Assembly: GCA_004796365.1 (NCBI GenBank)
Contig: QZLE01000084.1
Location: forward strand, 1-33,456
Reading direction: 5' to 3'
Length of the DNA: 33,456 bases
From: Gammaproteobacteria bacterium
GTDB lineage: Bacteria > Pseudomonadota > Gammaproteobacteria > QZLD01
The notes under the pieces were generated by a model. The model saw only the letters and a list, made by a program, of their open reading frames with translations, was not told the origin of the DNA and made no database searches. Position 1 is the stretch's first letter; each line of letters starts with the position of its first letter. The position numbers and the translations under genes were made by a program. Below are positions 1 through 9,041 of this stretch, piece by piece.

Positions 1-140
1 AAAAAAACTTATCGCACAAATCACCACCCAGACCGCCTTTCATCCAAGGCCTATACCTAAGCAGACGCGCATTCTACACCTTACAGCCATAACGTCAAAT
101 GAAATACGTCATATTTTTGTAAAAAAGATGCAAAAACAAC

Positions 141-1340
141 TTAAACTACTGATACTCTTGCAATTCGTTTTTTGCCTACCTGAAACACTGCGGTCTCACC
201 AGCTGCAGTTTTATGCGATTTATCATCTATTCTTTCGCCATCTTTTTTAACTGCACCCTGCTTGATCATGCGCATTGCGTCTGATGTACTTTGCGTAAGA
301 CCTGCTTCTTTCAGCAGATTAGCAATTGCAATTGCCCCATCAATTGCTTTTACTTCCACTTCCTGCAGATCTTCCGGAATCTCATTGTTTTTAAAACGGG
401 ATATAAAATTCTCGCGCACCTTGCCTGCCGCTTCTGCACCGTGAAAACGTTCCACAATCTCTTCACCTAGCAAAAATTTGATATCACGAGGATTGGCTCC
501 ACCTTCGATATCCTTTTTGAATTGCGCGATCTCTTCCATTGGTCTGAAGCTGAGCAGCTCATAATAACGCCACATCAGATCATCTGATATCGACATTACT
601 TTACCAAACATCTCATCCGAAGCTTCGTCAATACCAATATAGTTTGCCAGCGACTTAGACATCTTCTGCACACCATCCAGCCCTTCAAGAATTGGGGTGG
701 TGATAACTATCTGTTGCGACTGCCCTTCCTGGCGCTGCAATTCTCTTCCTACTAGCAGGTTGAATTTTTGATCGGTTCCACCAAGCTCTATATCTGCCTC
801 AAGTGCAACTGAATCATAGCCCTGTATTAAAGGATATAGAAATTCGTGGACGGCAATTGACTGACCACCTTTATAACGCTTTTCAAAATCATCGCGTTCT
901 AGCATTCGAGCAACAGTATATTTGGCGGCAAGCTGAATCATGTCAGCCGCAGACATCTTACCCATCCACTCGGAGTTATAAACTACCGTGGTTTTTTCCG
1001 GGTCAAGAATTTTGAACACCTGCTCTTCATAGGTCTTGGCGTTCTCAAGCACATCTTCTCTTGATAACGGCTTTCGAGTTACACTTTTACCGGTCGGGTC
1101 ACCGATCATTGCAGTAAAGTCTCCAATAAGCAAAATTGCCTCATGCCCCAAATCTTGAAACTGGCGTAATTTATTGATCAATACGGTGTGACCAAGATGG
1201 ATATCCGGCGCCGTCGGATCAAAACCAGCCTTTACTCGAAGCTTTTTTCCAGATTCAAGCTTTTCGATTAGATCTTTCTCGATTAGTACTTCTTCAGTAC
1301 CTCTTTTTATGATTTCCAGGGCCTTTTGAACCGATGTCAT
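141..1340 (-). CDS. tyrS: Tyrosyl-tRNA synthetase
   Basis: Cytoplasmic class I aminoacyl-tRNA synthetase that charges tRNA-Tyr with tyrosine using ATP. The 399-residue protein shows the HIGH-type signature HLGH at about residues 48-51 and KMSKS at about 226-230. The tyrosine-site region ([20 protein letters not shown]) lies between them, and an S4-like RNA-binding domain is at the C-terminus (about 335-395, [16 protein letters not shown]). The length fits the roughly 400-residue TyrRS form of many gammaproteobacteria. The ATG start has a GGAG ribosome-binding site nine bases upstream. The gene is divergent from the M23 peptidase gene, an arrangement also seen in pseudomonads. No alternative assignment is likely. 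Confidence 0.97.
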   Translation of the reverse strand: MTSVQKALEIIKRGTEEVLIEKDLIEKLESGKKLRVKAGFDPTAPDIHLGHTVLINKLRQFQDLGHEAILLIGDFTAMIGDPTGKSVTRKPLSREDVLENAKTYEEQVFKILDPEKTTVVYNSEWMGKMSAADMIQLAAKYTVARMLERDDFEKRYKGGQSIAVHEFLYPLIQGYDSVALEADIELGGTDQKFNLLVGRELQRQEGQSQQIVITTPILEGLDGVQKMSKSLANYIGIDEASDEMFGKVMSISDDLMWRYYELLSFRPMEEIAQFKKDIEGGANPRDIKFLLGEEIVERFHGAEAAGKVRENFISRFKNNEIPEDLQEVEVKAIDGAIAIANLLKEAGLTQSTSDAMRMIKQGAVKKDGERIDDKSHKTAAGETAVFQVGKKRIARVSVV

Positions 1341-1467
1341 TTGTTAAAACTCCAAATATTCCTACTGATTAACAGTATTTTGTGCAAATTTTGATTAAGT
1401 TTTTTATAGTTAAGGCGCATAAAATACCTAATTTTTGACTAAACTAGAATAAAAACATGCTTTTAAT

Positions 1468-1496
1468 TTGACCAAATAGCAGTTTACAGTTAATGT
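1468..1496 (+). promoter_or_regulatory. Candidate sigma-70 promoter for the M23 peptidase gene
   Basis: TTGACC, a 17-base spacer and TAATGT lie in the tyrS/peptidase divergent gap, about 100 bases upstream of the peptidase start. The -35 is good and the -10 moderate. This is inferred from the match only. Confidence 0.4.
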
Positions 1497-1537
1497 TGCG
1501 GATAAATTTGTAACTTTTTTGTCATTTTTCTGAACTG

Positions 1538-1561
1538 TGTGGTCAAAAATGTGGTCAAAAA
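1538..1561 (+). repeat. Tandem 12-mer TGTGGTCAAAAA x2
   Basis: Two exact head-to-tail copies of TGTGGTCAAAAA lie 34 bases upstream of the GTG start of the M23 peptidase gene, in what would be its mRNA leader or promoter-proximal DNA. They could be a tandem protein-binding site or chance slippage; no known regulator motif is recognised. Confidence 0.5.
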
Positions 1562-1594
1562 ATAGGTGCTTGTGTCTTAAGGTCTGAAAAAGCC

Positions 1595-3256
1595 GTGAAA
1601 AATAGTTCAATAAGAAATTTAGATTTCAAATCACGCGCAGGTGATTTTAGCTTTGCCCCCAAAAAACGCTCCCATAAGGCAAAAATTGGTTTTGCTTCGG
1701 TCGCAATCGCATCGATTATTGGCGTTTATTCCACCTTTTTCCAGACATCTGAGGCTGACGCTAAACGTAGTGAGCAAACAGCTGCGACTGCAAGTATTGC
1801 TAAAGCAATTGATATAGATGCTAAAAATCCTTCTTCACTGGCTATCCCACTACCATCTAATCACGAAGAGCGGGCACAAGGAACTAACCAGGACAACGAC
1901 CTAGATAAATCTAGTGAGATAAGTGAGAAAAAAAGCGATCAGATTGAGTTAAGCCTTCCAATAAATGCAAAAGCCCCTTCCGGTTTTAAGATTCCACTTG
2001 AGACTTCAATCAATAAGAATTCCAAACCGAGGACGTTAAATACGAATTCTAAAAAAACTGGCTCTCAAAAACAACCCGCAAACTCTGAAAGAAAAACTGA
2101 AAACAAAAACAAGTTAAACTCAAAAATTGAACCGAAAGCCAAAACCTTATCCCTTGCTGAAGAGGAAACTTATAAAGTTCGCAAAGGGGATACTCTGTCT
2201 TCAATTTTTAAACGTGCCAAAATCAGCGCAAAAGAGCTGATGCTTTTAACCAAGGTTAAGCACGCAAAACATCTGCGCAAAATTTTCCCTGGCGACAAGC
2301 TAGTTATTCAAAAGACTACCGATGGCAAGCTTGGCCACCTGCATAAACGTATTGATATTTCGCAAACACTGGTTATCGACCTTAAAGACGACAAGTTTGT
2401 TTCAGACATTGGTGTCGACAAACTTGATATTCGTTTTAACAGAATAAGCAGTGTTATCGACTCTTCTTTATATCTTTCCGCGAAAAGCGCAGGGCTTGAT
2501 GACAATACCATTATGGATCTTGCTAACATCTTTGGCTGGGACGTGGATTTTGCGCTGGATATACGCAGAGGCGATTCGTTTGCAATTATCTTTGAAGAGA
2601 TCTATCGCAATGGCGAGCTGATCAAAAACGGTAATATCGTTGCTGCTGAGTTTGTTAACCGCGGCAACCGATTTGTCGCCCTACGTTATACCGACCCTAA
2701 AGGCAATACCAGTTACTTTACGCCGGAAGGCAAGAGCATGAAAAAAGCGTTTTTACGTGCTCCTGTAGATTTCCGCCGCATCAGCTCTCACTTTAAGAAA
2801 CAACGCTGGCACCCTGTTCTGGGCAAAAAACGTCCACACCGCGGTGTCGACTACGCTGCATCTATTGGCACCCCAATCAAGGCTTCCGGCGACGGCAAGA
2901 TCATCTTTAGAGGCTGGAAAGGTGGTTATGGACGTACCGTTATCCTGAAACACGGCTCCAAGTATACAACCCTGTACGGTCACATGTCTAAGTACCGTGG
3001 TGGGCTAAAAACCGGTTCCAGAGTTAAACAAGGACAAATCATTGGCTATGTTGGCAAATCCGGCCTGGCTACCGGGCCTCACCTACACTATGAATTCCGT
3101 GTAAACGGTTTACACAGAAACCCGGTAACGGTCAAGCTGCCTGATTCTGCACCTATCGCAAAATCTTATCGTAAGGACTTTAAGTCAAAAACCGCAAATG
3201 TCCTTGCAGAGCTGAACACCTATAGTAAAACCATTCTTGCATTGCGCGATAACTAG
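1595..3256 (+). CDS. LysM-containing M23 family peptidoglycan endopeptidase (MepM-like)
   Basis: Predicted envelope-anchored zinc endopeptidase that cleaves peptidoglycan cross-links. A basic N-terminus is followed by one membrane segment at about residues 31-50 (IGFASVAIASIIGVYSTFF). Next comes a long low-complexity Lys/Ser/Asn linker (about 55-185), a LysM/OapA-like domain (about 192-240, YKVRKGDTLSSIF), and a C-terminal LytM domain (about 390-515). The zinc ligands are visible as HxxxD (HRGVD, about 415-419) and HLH (about 496-498), with the extra catalytic His in YGHMS, so it should be active. The GTG start is taken from the ORF; only a weak AAGG lies upstream. anmK follows after 84 bases. 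Nearby bactofilin and AnmK genes fit a cell-wall role. Family is sure; the exact paralogue is not. Confidence 0.93.
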   Translation: MKNSSIRNLDFKSRAGDFSFAPKKRSHKAKIGFASVAIASIIGVYSTFFQTSEADAKRSEQTAATASIAKAIDIDAKNPSSLAIPLPSNHEERAQGTNQDNDLDKSSEISEKKSDQIELSLPINAKAPSGFKIPLETSINKNSKPRTLNTNSKKTGSQKQPANSERKTENKNKLNSKIEPKAKTLSLAEEETYKVRKGDTLSSIFKRAKISAKELMLLTKVKHAKHLRKIFPGDKLVIQKTTDGKLGHLHKRIDISQTLVIDLKDDKFVSDIGVDKLDIRFNRISSVIDSSLYLSAKSAGLDDNTIMDLANIFGWDVDFALDIRRGDSFAIIFEEIYRNGELIKNGNIVAAEFVNRGNRFVALRYTDPKGNTSYFTPEGKSMKKAFLRAPVDFRRISSHFKKQRWHPVLGKKRPHRGVDYAASIGTPIKASGDGKIIFRGWKGGYGRTVILKHGSKYTTLYGHMSKYRGGLKTGSRVKQGQIIGYVGKSGLATGPHLHYEFRVNGLHRNPVTVKLPDSAPIAKSYRKDFKSKTANVLAELNTYSKTILALRDN

Positions 3257-3281
3257 CCTTTTGCATTTAAACCTTTATTTG

Positions 3282-3305
3282 CTTTGACCTAATCCCTTAT
3301 TAGGC
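3282..3305 (+). other. Short inverted repeat between the peptidase gene and anmK
   Basis: CCTAAT and ATTAGG separated by five bases form a six-base-pair stem without a strong following T-tract. It is at best a weak terminator or attenuator of the peptidase transcript. Confidence 0.25.
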
Positions 3306-3328
3306 AAGACTTCCGGTATTGTATTAGC

Positions 3329-3334
3329 TATACT
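3329..3334 (+). promoter_or_regulatory. Possible -10 box (TATACT) for anmK, suggesting a leaderless start
   Basis: TATACT ends six bases before the anmK ATG. If used, transcription would begin at or next to the start codon, and no Shine-Dalgarno sequence is visible there. The matching -35 is poor. Read-through from the upstream peptidase gene is the alternative. Confidence 0.3.
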
Positions 3335-3340
3335 TTTGTT

Positions 3341-4441
3341 ATGGATACTTACCTTGGAATAATGTCTGGAACCAGCATGGATGCGATTGACGTGGTTGCA
3401 GCATGCTTTGATAATAAGTTACAGATTATTTCCAAATATTCCCACGATATCCCTCCCGGTGTTAAGCAACGCCTGCTGGCAATAACCCCAGAAACATCTA
3501 TCCACGATATTTCTGAGCTAGACTGCATTATGGGCAGGCTATTTGCGGATTCCGCTAATCAGCTTATCAACACCCATGACCATGAGTCTTATCCAATCAA
3601 GGCTATTGGCTGCCATGGGCAAACTGTCTATCACAATCCATACGGAGCTAATACCAATACTATTCAAATTGGTGATCCAAATACTATTGCTGCCAATACA
3701 GGATTTCCCGTTGTTGCCGATTTTAGGCGCAAAGATATGGCTCTAGGCGGGCAAGGGGCCCCTCTGGTTCCGGCCTTTCATTCATTTGCTTTTTCATGTG
3801 CAGAAAAAAACCGGGTTGCAGTAAATATTGGCGGCATTGCAAATGTTTCTTTGCTACCAGCAGCTGGTTTAATCGATAAGGAAGAAATTAAAGGGTATGA
3901 TACCGGTCCCGGAAATACCCTTATGGACCTATGGATAAAAAAGAATCAAGGTTCAGAATATGACACGAATGGGAATTGGGCCAAAGGTGGAAAAGTAATA
4001 CAAGAGTTGTTGAATCAAATGCTCGACGCCCCTTATTTTCAATTAACACCACCGAAGAGTACTGGCAAAGAGTTATTTAATATAGAGTGGCTGGAAAAAT
4101 ACATCTCTGGAAAACAATTTTCTGCTGAAGATATTCAAGCCACCTTAAATATGCTTACTGCAACCACGATTGCCGATTGCATACTCAGAGATATGCCAGA
4201 ATGTGATGAGCTTATCGCCTGTGGTGGCGGTGCTTTTAATACCCACTTGATTGAGAATATTCATGCGCTTTTGCCAGAAATAAAAGTAATATCTTCTGCC
4301 AACCTTGGCATAACCCCAGAACTGGTCGAAGCTACAGCCTTTGCATGGCTTGCAAAGCAACGTATTCTGGGGCTATCAGGAAATCTTCCCAGTGTTACCG
4401 GAGCCAGTGGCGCCACTGTGTTGGGCGCGGTTTATATTTAG
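3341..4441 (+). CDS. anmK: Anhydro-N-acetylmuramic acid kinase
   Basis: Cytoplasmic kinase of peptidoglycan recycling. It opens 1,6-anhydro-MurNAc and phosphorylates it to MurNAc-6-phosphate with ATP. The 366-residue length is normal. Family hallmarks are the N-terminal MSGTSMDAIDVV phosphate loop, GCHGQTVYH, NIGGIANVS, GYDTGPGNTLMD with the catalytic-type Asp, and the C-terminal ELIACGGGAFN adenosine-binding segment. The ATG is preferred because the family begins just before the MSGTS motif. It lies downstream of the M23 peptidase and convergent with the bactofilin gene, an order shared with other gammaproteobacteria. In many relatives an erpA gene sits between anmK and argC; none is seen here. 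Confidence 0.96.
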   Translation: MDTYLGIMSGTSMDAIDVVAACFDNKLQIISKYSHDIPPGVKQRLLAITPETSIHDISELDCIMGRLFADSANQLINTHDHESYPIKAIGCHGQTVYHNPYGANTNTIQIGDPNTIAANTGFPVVADFRRKDMALGGQGAPLVPAFHSFAFSCAEKNRVAVNIGGIANVSLLPAAGLIDKEEIKGYDTGPGNTLMDLWIKKNQGSEYDTNGNWAKGGKVIQELLNQMLDAPYFQLTPPKSTGKELFNIEWLEKYISGKQFSAEDIQATLNMLTATTIADCILRDMPECDELIACGGGAFNTHLIENIHALLPEIKVISSANLGITPELVEATAFAWLAKQRILGLSGNLPSVTGASGATVLGAVYI

Positions 4442-4505
4442 TACACCTTTATCATTTTAATTTCAATGAGATAATTCCGGAATTTATACAGGTAAGTACA
4501 AATTA

Positions 4506-4536
4506 GGTTTGAGTGGGCATAGATGCGAATCAAACC
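4506..4536. terminator. Inverted repeat in the anmK/bactofilin convergent gap
   Basis: GGTTTGA and TCAAACC form a seven-base-pair stem with a 17-base loop between two convergent genes. The U-tract is weak on both sides (AATAATTTTTG on the plus side). A perfect 12-base palindrome AATTCCGGAATT lies just to its left. A bidirectional terminator is plausible, not proven. Confidence 0.3.
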
Positions 4537-4582
4537 GCCGGAGGAATAATTTTTGAAATTAATTATGCTAATAAAGTATTTA

Positions 4583-5047
4583 TTATTCAGCAGGCAAAAG
4601 ATCTGACACCATCTGGTCCAGATTCTCAGAGCTAGCTCCTGAATTCGTTTCCGCCTTCTTCGATTCCTGCCTTTTGGATTCCTTGACCACATCTTCTTTG
4701 GCCTGTTTCACCATTTTTCCATTAACTTCAGCACCAACAGCCATCTCGATAAGATTGTAGTAAACATTACCATGCACTTTGGCATCGTGTGATAATTCAA
4801 GCCTATTGGTTGCATAGACATTGCCTTCTACCACGCCATTTATTATCACATTTGGCACCCTGATATCACCGGTAACTTCACCGGTTTTGCTCACTGTTAA
4901 AGTTGAAACGTCATCAGCAATGGCATTGATGTGCCCTTCGATCTTGCCATCAAGGTGTAATCCACCTTCAAAGTTGATATCTCCTGTCATACTGGTATGA
5001 CATCCAATCAGTGTGTCCACTTTCGGGGCCTTAATTTTTTTAAACAC
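4583..5047 (-). CDS. Bactofilin (polymer-forming cytoskeletal protein)
   Basis: Bactofilins polymerise without nucleotide into beta-helical filaments that position cell-wall enzymes or polar structures. The core (about residues 15-110) shows the periodic hydrophobic/Gly pattern of the DUF583 fold (GDINFEGGLHLDGKIEGHI, VNGVVEGNVYATNRLELSHDAKVHGNVYY). A charged, disordered-looking tail rich in Lys, Glu and Ser follows. The track start at 5053 is a TTG that abuts the Shine-Dalgarno; the GTG at 5047 sits six bases after AGGAG and gives MFKKIKAPK, so I choose it (154 residues). It follows the DUF6776-like gene by about 27 bases in the same run. The neighbouring M23 peptidase gene fits the known bactofilin-peptidase association. 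Confidence 0.92.
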   Translation of the reverse strand: MFKKIKAPKVDTLIGCHTSMTGDINFEGGLHLDGKIEGHINAIADDVSTLTVSKTGEVTGDIRVPNVIINGVVEGNVYATNRLELSHDAKVHGNVYYNLIEMAVGAEVNGKMVKQAKEDVVKESKRQESKKAETNSGASSENLDQMVSDLLPAE

Positions 5048-5074
5048 GTCCAACTCCTTATGCTATAAGGTTTT

Positions 5075-5770
5075 CTAATTTAAATCCGCCCATGAAAAAT
5101 CCTCATTAACTTCCGCTTTATTCTTCCCTTTTAGATAAGCCCTTACAAACACCTTTGATGGGGTAAAACCCTTGGGAATTTTTATCTTGGTAGCAATATT
5201 CTGGAAGTATTTGAATGAGAATGCAATTTTTTTATTGCCTACTGCAATATCAGCATGAGAATAAGTTGCGGTTTTTCCATTGCGAGCCCCTTCCACCAGA
5301 ATTTCAACACTTCCTACCAGGGTGCTACGACGCTTTTTGGTTTGCACCAGAGTTAAGTTCAAGTCGTAATAATCCTTTTCTTGCTGCGGCTCAATTTTAA
5401 ATGTCTGAATTGATATTAATGCTGATACTTTTTCCGGCGCTACGACCTGCTGATAAAAAGACAACTCTTCCTTAGCTTTTACCAGCTGCCCTGTCAATTC
5501 ACTGTGGGATTTTTTTAGCTCTTCAATCGTCACCTTGTCTATCTTGGATTGACGCCTTAACAGGGCTAGTTCCTGATATATGCTGCGATTTTTATCCTCT
5601 AGTGTCTGCGCCTGCTTTTCAAATCCATGCCGAATTGCATCGCCGCTAAGTACCTGTTCTATACCTTCATTAATACCAAGATCATATGCAATATAAATAA
5701 GCCCTGAAAATACCGCAATACCAAGTGCTACGGCAATCACTGAGCGCTTTGAAATTCCTTTTTTGTGCAT
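5075..5770 (-). CDS. DUF6776-like single-pass membrane coiled-coil protein
   Basis: Function unknown. The 231-residue protein has a short basic cytoplasmic N-terminus, one membrane segment at about residues 11-30 (VIAVALGIAVFSGLIYIAYDLG), a coiled coil at about 45-105 rich in Glu, Lys, Leu and Gln, and a beta-rich C-terminal domain (about 115-225). That domain carries the pattern seen in the gammaproteobacterial DUF6776 family (FKIEPQQEKDYYDLNLTLVQTKKRR, KIAFSFKYFQNI). It lies between argC and the bactofilin gene with gaps of about 20-30 bases, so it is probably co-transcribed and may act with the bactofilin at the envelope; that link is inference. The domain name is recalled, not searched. 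Confidence 0.75.
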   Translation of the reverse strand: MHKKGISKRSVIAVALGIAVFSGLIYIAYDLGINEGIEQVLSGDAIRHGFEKQAQTLEDKNRSIYQELALLRRQSKIDKVTIEELKKSHSELTGQLVKAKEELSFYQQVVAPEKVSALISIQTFKIEPQQEKDYYDLNLTLVQTKKRRSTLVGSVEILVEGARNGKTATYSHADIAVGNKKIAFSFKYFQNIATKIKIPKGFTPSKVFVRAYLKGKNKAEVNEDFSWADLN

Positions 5771-5796
5771 TTTCCTACTACACCACTTTCCTACTA

Positions 5797-6834
5797 TTAT
5801 ACCATCAGCGGCATAATATCCAGTCCCTGCTCCTCTGGCAATTCAAGCATGATATTCATATTCTGCACCGCCTGCCCTGAGGCACCTTTTACCAAATTAT
5901 CTATTACCGATAGCACAATCAGCTTATTGCTGTGCTCCTGCTTTTGCAATGCAAGACGGCAAAGGTTTGAACCTCTTACGGTTTTGGTATCCGGATGGCT
6001 GCCAAACGGCATTACATCAACGAATGGTTCATCTGCATAGCGATCTTCAAACAATTTCTGCAGATCAGCAACTTCATCAATAAGATCACAATATTGAGTA
6101 ACAAATATACCTCTGGTCATTGGTACCAGATGCGGTACAAAGGTGATATTAACATCACTTTTAGAAGCAATATTTATCTCCTGAGTTATCTCCGCCCAGT
6201 GCCTGTGCCCACTCGCAGCATAAGCCTGAAAGCTTTCACTGGCCTCACCCAAAAGAGTTTTAGTCATTGGGTTTCTACCTGCACCTGACACCCCGGATTT
6301 GGCATCGGTAATTATGTTCTTTGTGTCGATAACCCCAGATTCAACCAGTGGCAACAAACCTAACTGCACTGCCGTAGGATAACATCCTGGGTTAGCCACT
6401 AGATTGGCATTCTTTATCTCTTCTCTTCTTACTTCCGGCAGTCCGTAAACTGATTCTGCAAGATATTCGGGGCAAGCATGCTCCATGGCATACCAATGCT
6501 CCCAGGTATGTTGATCTGTAATACGAAAATCAGCCGCCAAATCGATAACTCTGATCCCGTTTTCCACCAGCTCTGGAACCATCTTCATGGCAATACCGCT
6601 TGGTGTGGCAAAGAAAACCAGCTGGCAATCTCTTAATTGTTCCAGCGTTGGAACAGTGAATTTAAGGTCTGTCTTACCGCGCAAGCTTGGGAAAAAATCG
6701 GTAACTGCGGTTCCATCATTAGCTCTGGAGGTGATAGCCGCAAGCTCTACTCCAGGGTGATTAATAAGAATCCGCAACAATTCAATTCCGGTATAACCAG
6801 TTCCACCAACTATTCCAACCTTTATCTTTTCCAT
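5797..6834 (-). CDS. argC: N-acetyl-gamma-glutamyl-phosphate reductase
   Basis: NADPH-dependent reductase of the third step of arginine biosynthesis, converting N-acetyl-glutamyl phosphate to the semialdehyde. The Rossmann motif [14 protein letters not shown] lies near residues 9-22. The active-site cysteine is in [14 protein letters not shown], a catalytic-type His in [10 protein letters not shown], and SGVSGAGR is conserved. The length of 345 residues is typical of the non-fused bacterial form. The track begins at a TTG directly before an ATG; the ATG at 6834 has AAGAG seven bases upstream and is preferred. The gene starts 11 bases after the ClC gene ends, so the two are probably co-transcribed. 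Confidence 0.96.
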   Translation of the reverse strand: MEKIKVGIVGGTGYTGIELLRILINHPGVELAAITSRANDGTAVTDFFPSLRGKTDLKFTVPTLEQLRDCQLVFFATPSGIAMKMVPELVENGIRVIDLAADFRITDQHTWEHWYAMEHACPEYLAESVYGLPEVRREEIKNANLVANPGCYPTAVQLGLLPLVESGVIDTKNIITDAKSGVSGAGRNPMTKTLLGEASESFQAYAASGHRHWAEITQEINIASKSDVNITFVPHLVPMTRGIFVTQYCDLIDEVADLQKLFEDRYADEPFVDVMPFGSHPDTKTVRGSNLCRLALQKQEHSNKLIVLSVIDNLVKGASGQAVQNMNIMLELPEEQGLDIMPLMV

Positions 6835-6845
6835 CAATTTACTCT

Positions 6846-8672
6846 TTAAGTTGATTTAATTTCCATACGCAATACAGCCTTGTCGTATGCATCAAGAACA
6901 TGCGTGTCTTTAAGCTTACCTAATAATATACGATTATCACTATCACTTACCACTGGCAATTCAGTAACACCCAACTGATTCATCTTGGTTCTGGCGTCGT
7001 GAATGTTCTCAGATGGGCTTACACTAACCAGTTCATTATCTATGGCAATATCTTCTGCTAACAAAAGAGGCACTACATTTTCTTCATCAAGAATCCGGCG
7101 CACATCACGATAGGAAATATAGCCAACTAGATGGCTATCGTTATCAACAAGATAAAGATATGAAGCCTGCTTAGTTTCAAATGCCTTAATAACTTCGCCG
7201 ATAGGAGCATCAAACATGATAGTGTTCATGGTTTTTGACATAAAGTTTTTCACCTTAAATCCACGCATGATATTTTGCTCAACACCGTCAGCAATATCGA
7301 TCCCGCGACGCAGAAGCTTGGTCGTATACACTGAACCTTTTTTGATGGTTGATGCTACTATTACGCTGATAATACATGCTGTCATAAGTGGCAGAATGAT
7401 CTTGTAGTCTCCACTTAGCTCAAAAATAATCAGGATTGCAGTGATTGGCGCAAAGGTTGTACCGGCTACCATTGCCCCAGTTGCTACCAGAGCATATGCA
7501 CCAGGTGATGCCGTAATTCCTGGAAACATATAGTTGACCATATACCCAAACGCGCCGCCTATCATTGCACCAATGAATAGAGATGGCGCAAATACCCCTC
7601 CAGAGCCCCCACTACCAATGGTAAGAGTTGTTGCCAATATCTTGACCGCTATTAATGCCAATATCATTTCCACATGCATTTGGTTATGAAAAACCTCTGT
7701 TAACGATTCATACCCAACTGCAAAAACCTGTGGCCATTCAAGAATTAGCAGTCCAGTAAGGGCAGCACCAAGCATTGGCTTTATATATTCTGGTAGCTTC
7801 ACCTGTTGCTCAAAAAAATCTTCGCTTTTATAAAGTACAACGACGAATCCAACCGCAAGTAATCCACAGATAATTCCAAGCACTGGATAGATCCCAAGCT
7901 CCCAGTAGCTCACCATTTCATATACTGGAACCGAAAACGCTGGGGAATCACCAAACACCATACGCGATATTGCTGTCGCCAATACCGAGGAAACAACTAT
8001 AGGAGAAAAGCTTGCGACACCAAAATCACCGAGAATCACCTCCATCGCGAAGATAACACCTGCGATCGGTGCATTAAATGTTGCAGCGATACCTGCTGCC
8101 GCTCCGCATCCAACAAGGGTTCTTTGCTGAACCTGGCTGACACGAAACCATTGCCCGATTGTTGAACCGATGCTGGCGCCAATCTGAACTATCGGTCCTT
8201 CCTGCCCGGCTGAACCACCGGAACCAATGGTAATTGCAGAGGCTATAGTCTTGATAAAACCGACTCTGGTCTTGATTACCCCACCACGAAGGGCAACTGA
8301 CTCCATCACCTCGGGAACACCATGTCCTTTGGCTTCACGAGCACCAAAGTAAATCATCACCCCAACAATCAGACCGCCAATAGCCGGCATCATAACGATG
8401 AAATACCATGGAACCTTGTCATAAAACTCCATAATTCCCGGGGCTTCATGACCAATCATATTCCAGGCCCAATCAAGGTTTTCGGTAATACCACCTTCAA
8501 CCGATTGAGGATAGAATATGCTCTGCATTACCTTAATAATCCAACGAAATAAAACAGCTCCAAAACCAGCCAATACGCCAACGGCCATAGCCAATACCAT
8601 AATCGGCAAATGATCACTAAAACCCGGTACTTTTAATTTATAGAACAGATAAGCAAGCCTGCTTGACTTCAT
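6846..8672 (-). CDS. ClC family chloride channel/transporter with CBS pair
   Basis: Inner-membrane ClC protein, probably a chloride channel or chloride/proton exchanger. It has about ten or more hydrophobic segments through residue 440. The anion-pathway signatures are visible: [20 protein letters not shown] carrying the gating Glu of the G(K/R)EGP motif, and [21 protein letters not shown] corresponding to GxFxP. Two CBS domains fill about 480-600 ([15 protein letters not shown] and [18 protein letters not shown]), suggesting regulation by adenine nucleotides. The ATG has AGGTG seven bases upstream. It is the first gene of the run ClC-argC-DUF6776-bactofilin. Channel versus exchanger cannot be settled here. 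Confidence 0.93.
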   Translation of the reverse strand: MKSSRLAYLFYKLKVPGFSDHLPIMVLAMAVGVLAGFGAVLFRWIIKVMQSIFYPQSVEGGITENLDWAWNMIGHEAPGIMEFYDKVPWYFIVMMPAIGGLIVGVMIYFGAREAKGHGVPEVMESVALRGGVIKTRVGFIKTIASAITIGSGGSAGQEGPIVQIGASIGSTIGQWFRVSQVQQRTLVGCGAAAGIAATFNAPIAGVIFAMEVILGDFGVASFSPIVVSSVLATAISRMVFGDSPAFSVPVYEMVSYWELGIYPVLGIICGLLAVGFVVVLYKSEDFFEQQVKLPEYIKPMLGAALTGLLILEWPQVFAVGYESLTEVFHNQMHVEMILALIAVKILATTLTIGSGGSGGVFAPSLFIGAMIGGAFGYMVNYMFPGITASPGAYALVATGAMVAGTTFAPITAILIIFELSGDYKIILPLMTACIISVIVASTIKKGSVYTTKLLRRGIDIADGVEQNIMRGFKVKNFMSKTMNTIMFDAPIGEVIKAFETKQASYLYLVDNDSHLVGYISYRDVRRILDEENVVPLLLAEDIAIDNELVSVSPSENIHDARTKMNQLGVTELPVVSDSDNRILLGKLKDTHVLDAYDKAVLRMEIKST

Positions 8673-9041
8673 GTATCAACACCTAGCAAAAAAAAAATAA
8701 AAATGGTCGACAAAATCGGCCTCCAAAGTGAGAGTCCGTTCTTAAGCTATAACATTACATTATGACAAATGAGTTCCGTTCGAAGCTGATGCACTTTTTT
8801 CCAGAAAAAACGCCTGACACAATACCTGAAAAACTATCTGAAAATCTTCAGAAAACACACCAGATGCGATTCTGATTGGATCCAACCAAAACCTTAGACG
8901 GCACCATAATAACAAAAGTGACTTTGCTTTGCAGTAATTAGTTTTACCTAAATTTATTTGTGACGCCTTTTTTTGTTACACTTAGGTTTTTGCTACAATA
9001 CAATTGGAGCACAAAAACACCAACAACAGATGGATAACTTA
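8673..9041. other. Divergent intergenic region between the ClC and glycosyltransferase genes
   Basis: AT-rich and non-coding on both strands. It must hold the promoters of two divergent units. Toward the glycosyltransferase, TTGTTA (8973-8978) and TACAAT (8994-8999) with a short 15-base spacer make a candidate promoter. No clear promoter toward the ClC gene, no strong hairpin and no operator motif were recognised. Confidence 0.5.

Noticed and set aside
1428-1610. 60-residue minus-strand ORF in the tyrS/peptidase gap
   Set aside because: AT-rich chance frame across the promoter region and the tandem repeat.
8973-9041. N-terminal extension of the glycosyltransferase from the TTG at 8973
   Set aside because: The stretch overlaps the likely promoter, lacks a ribosome-binding site and is not part of the family N-terminus.
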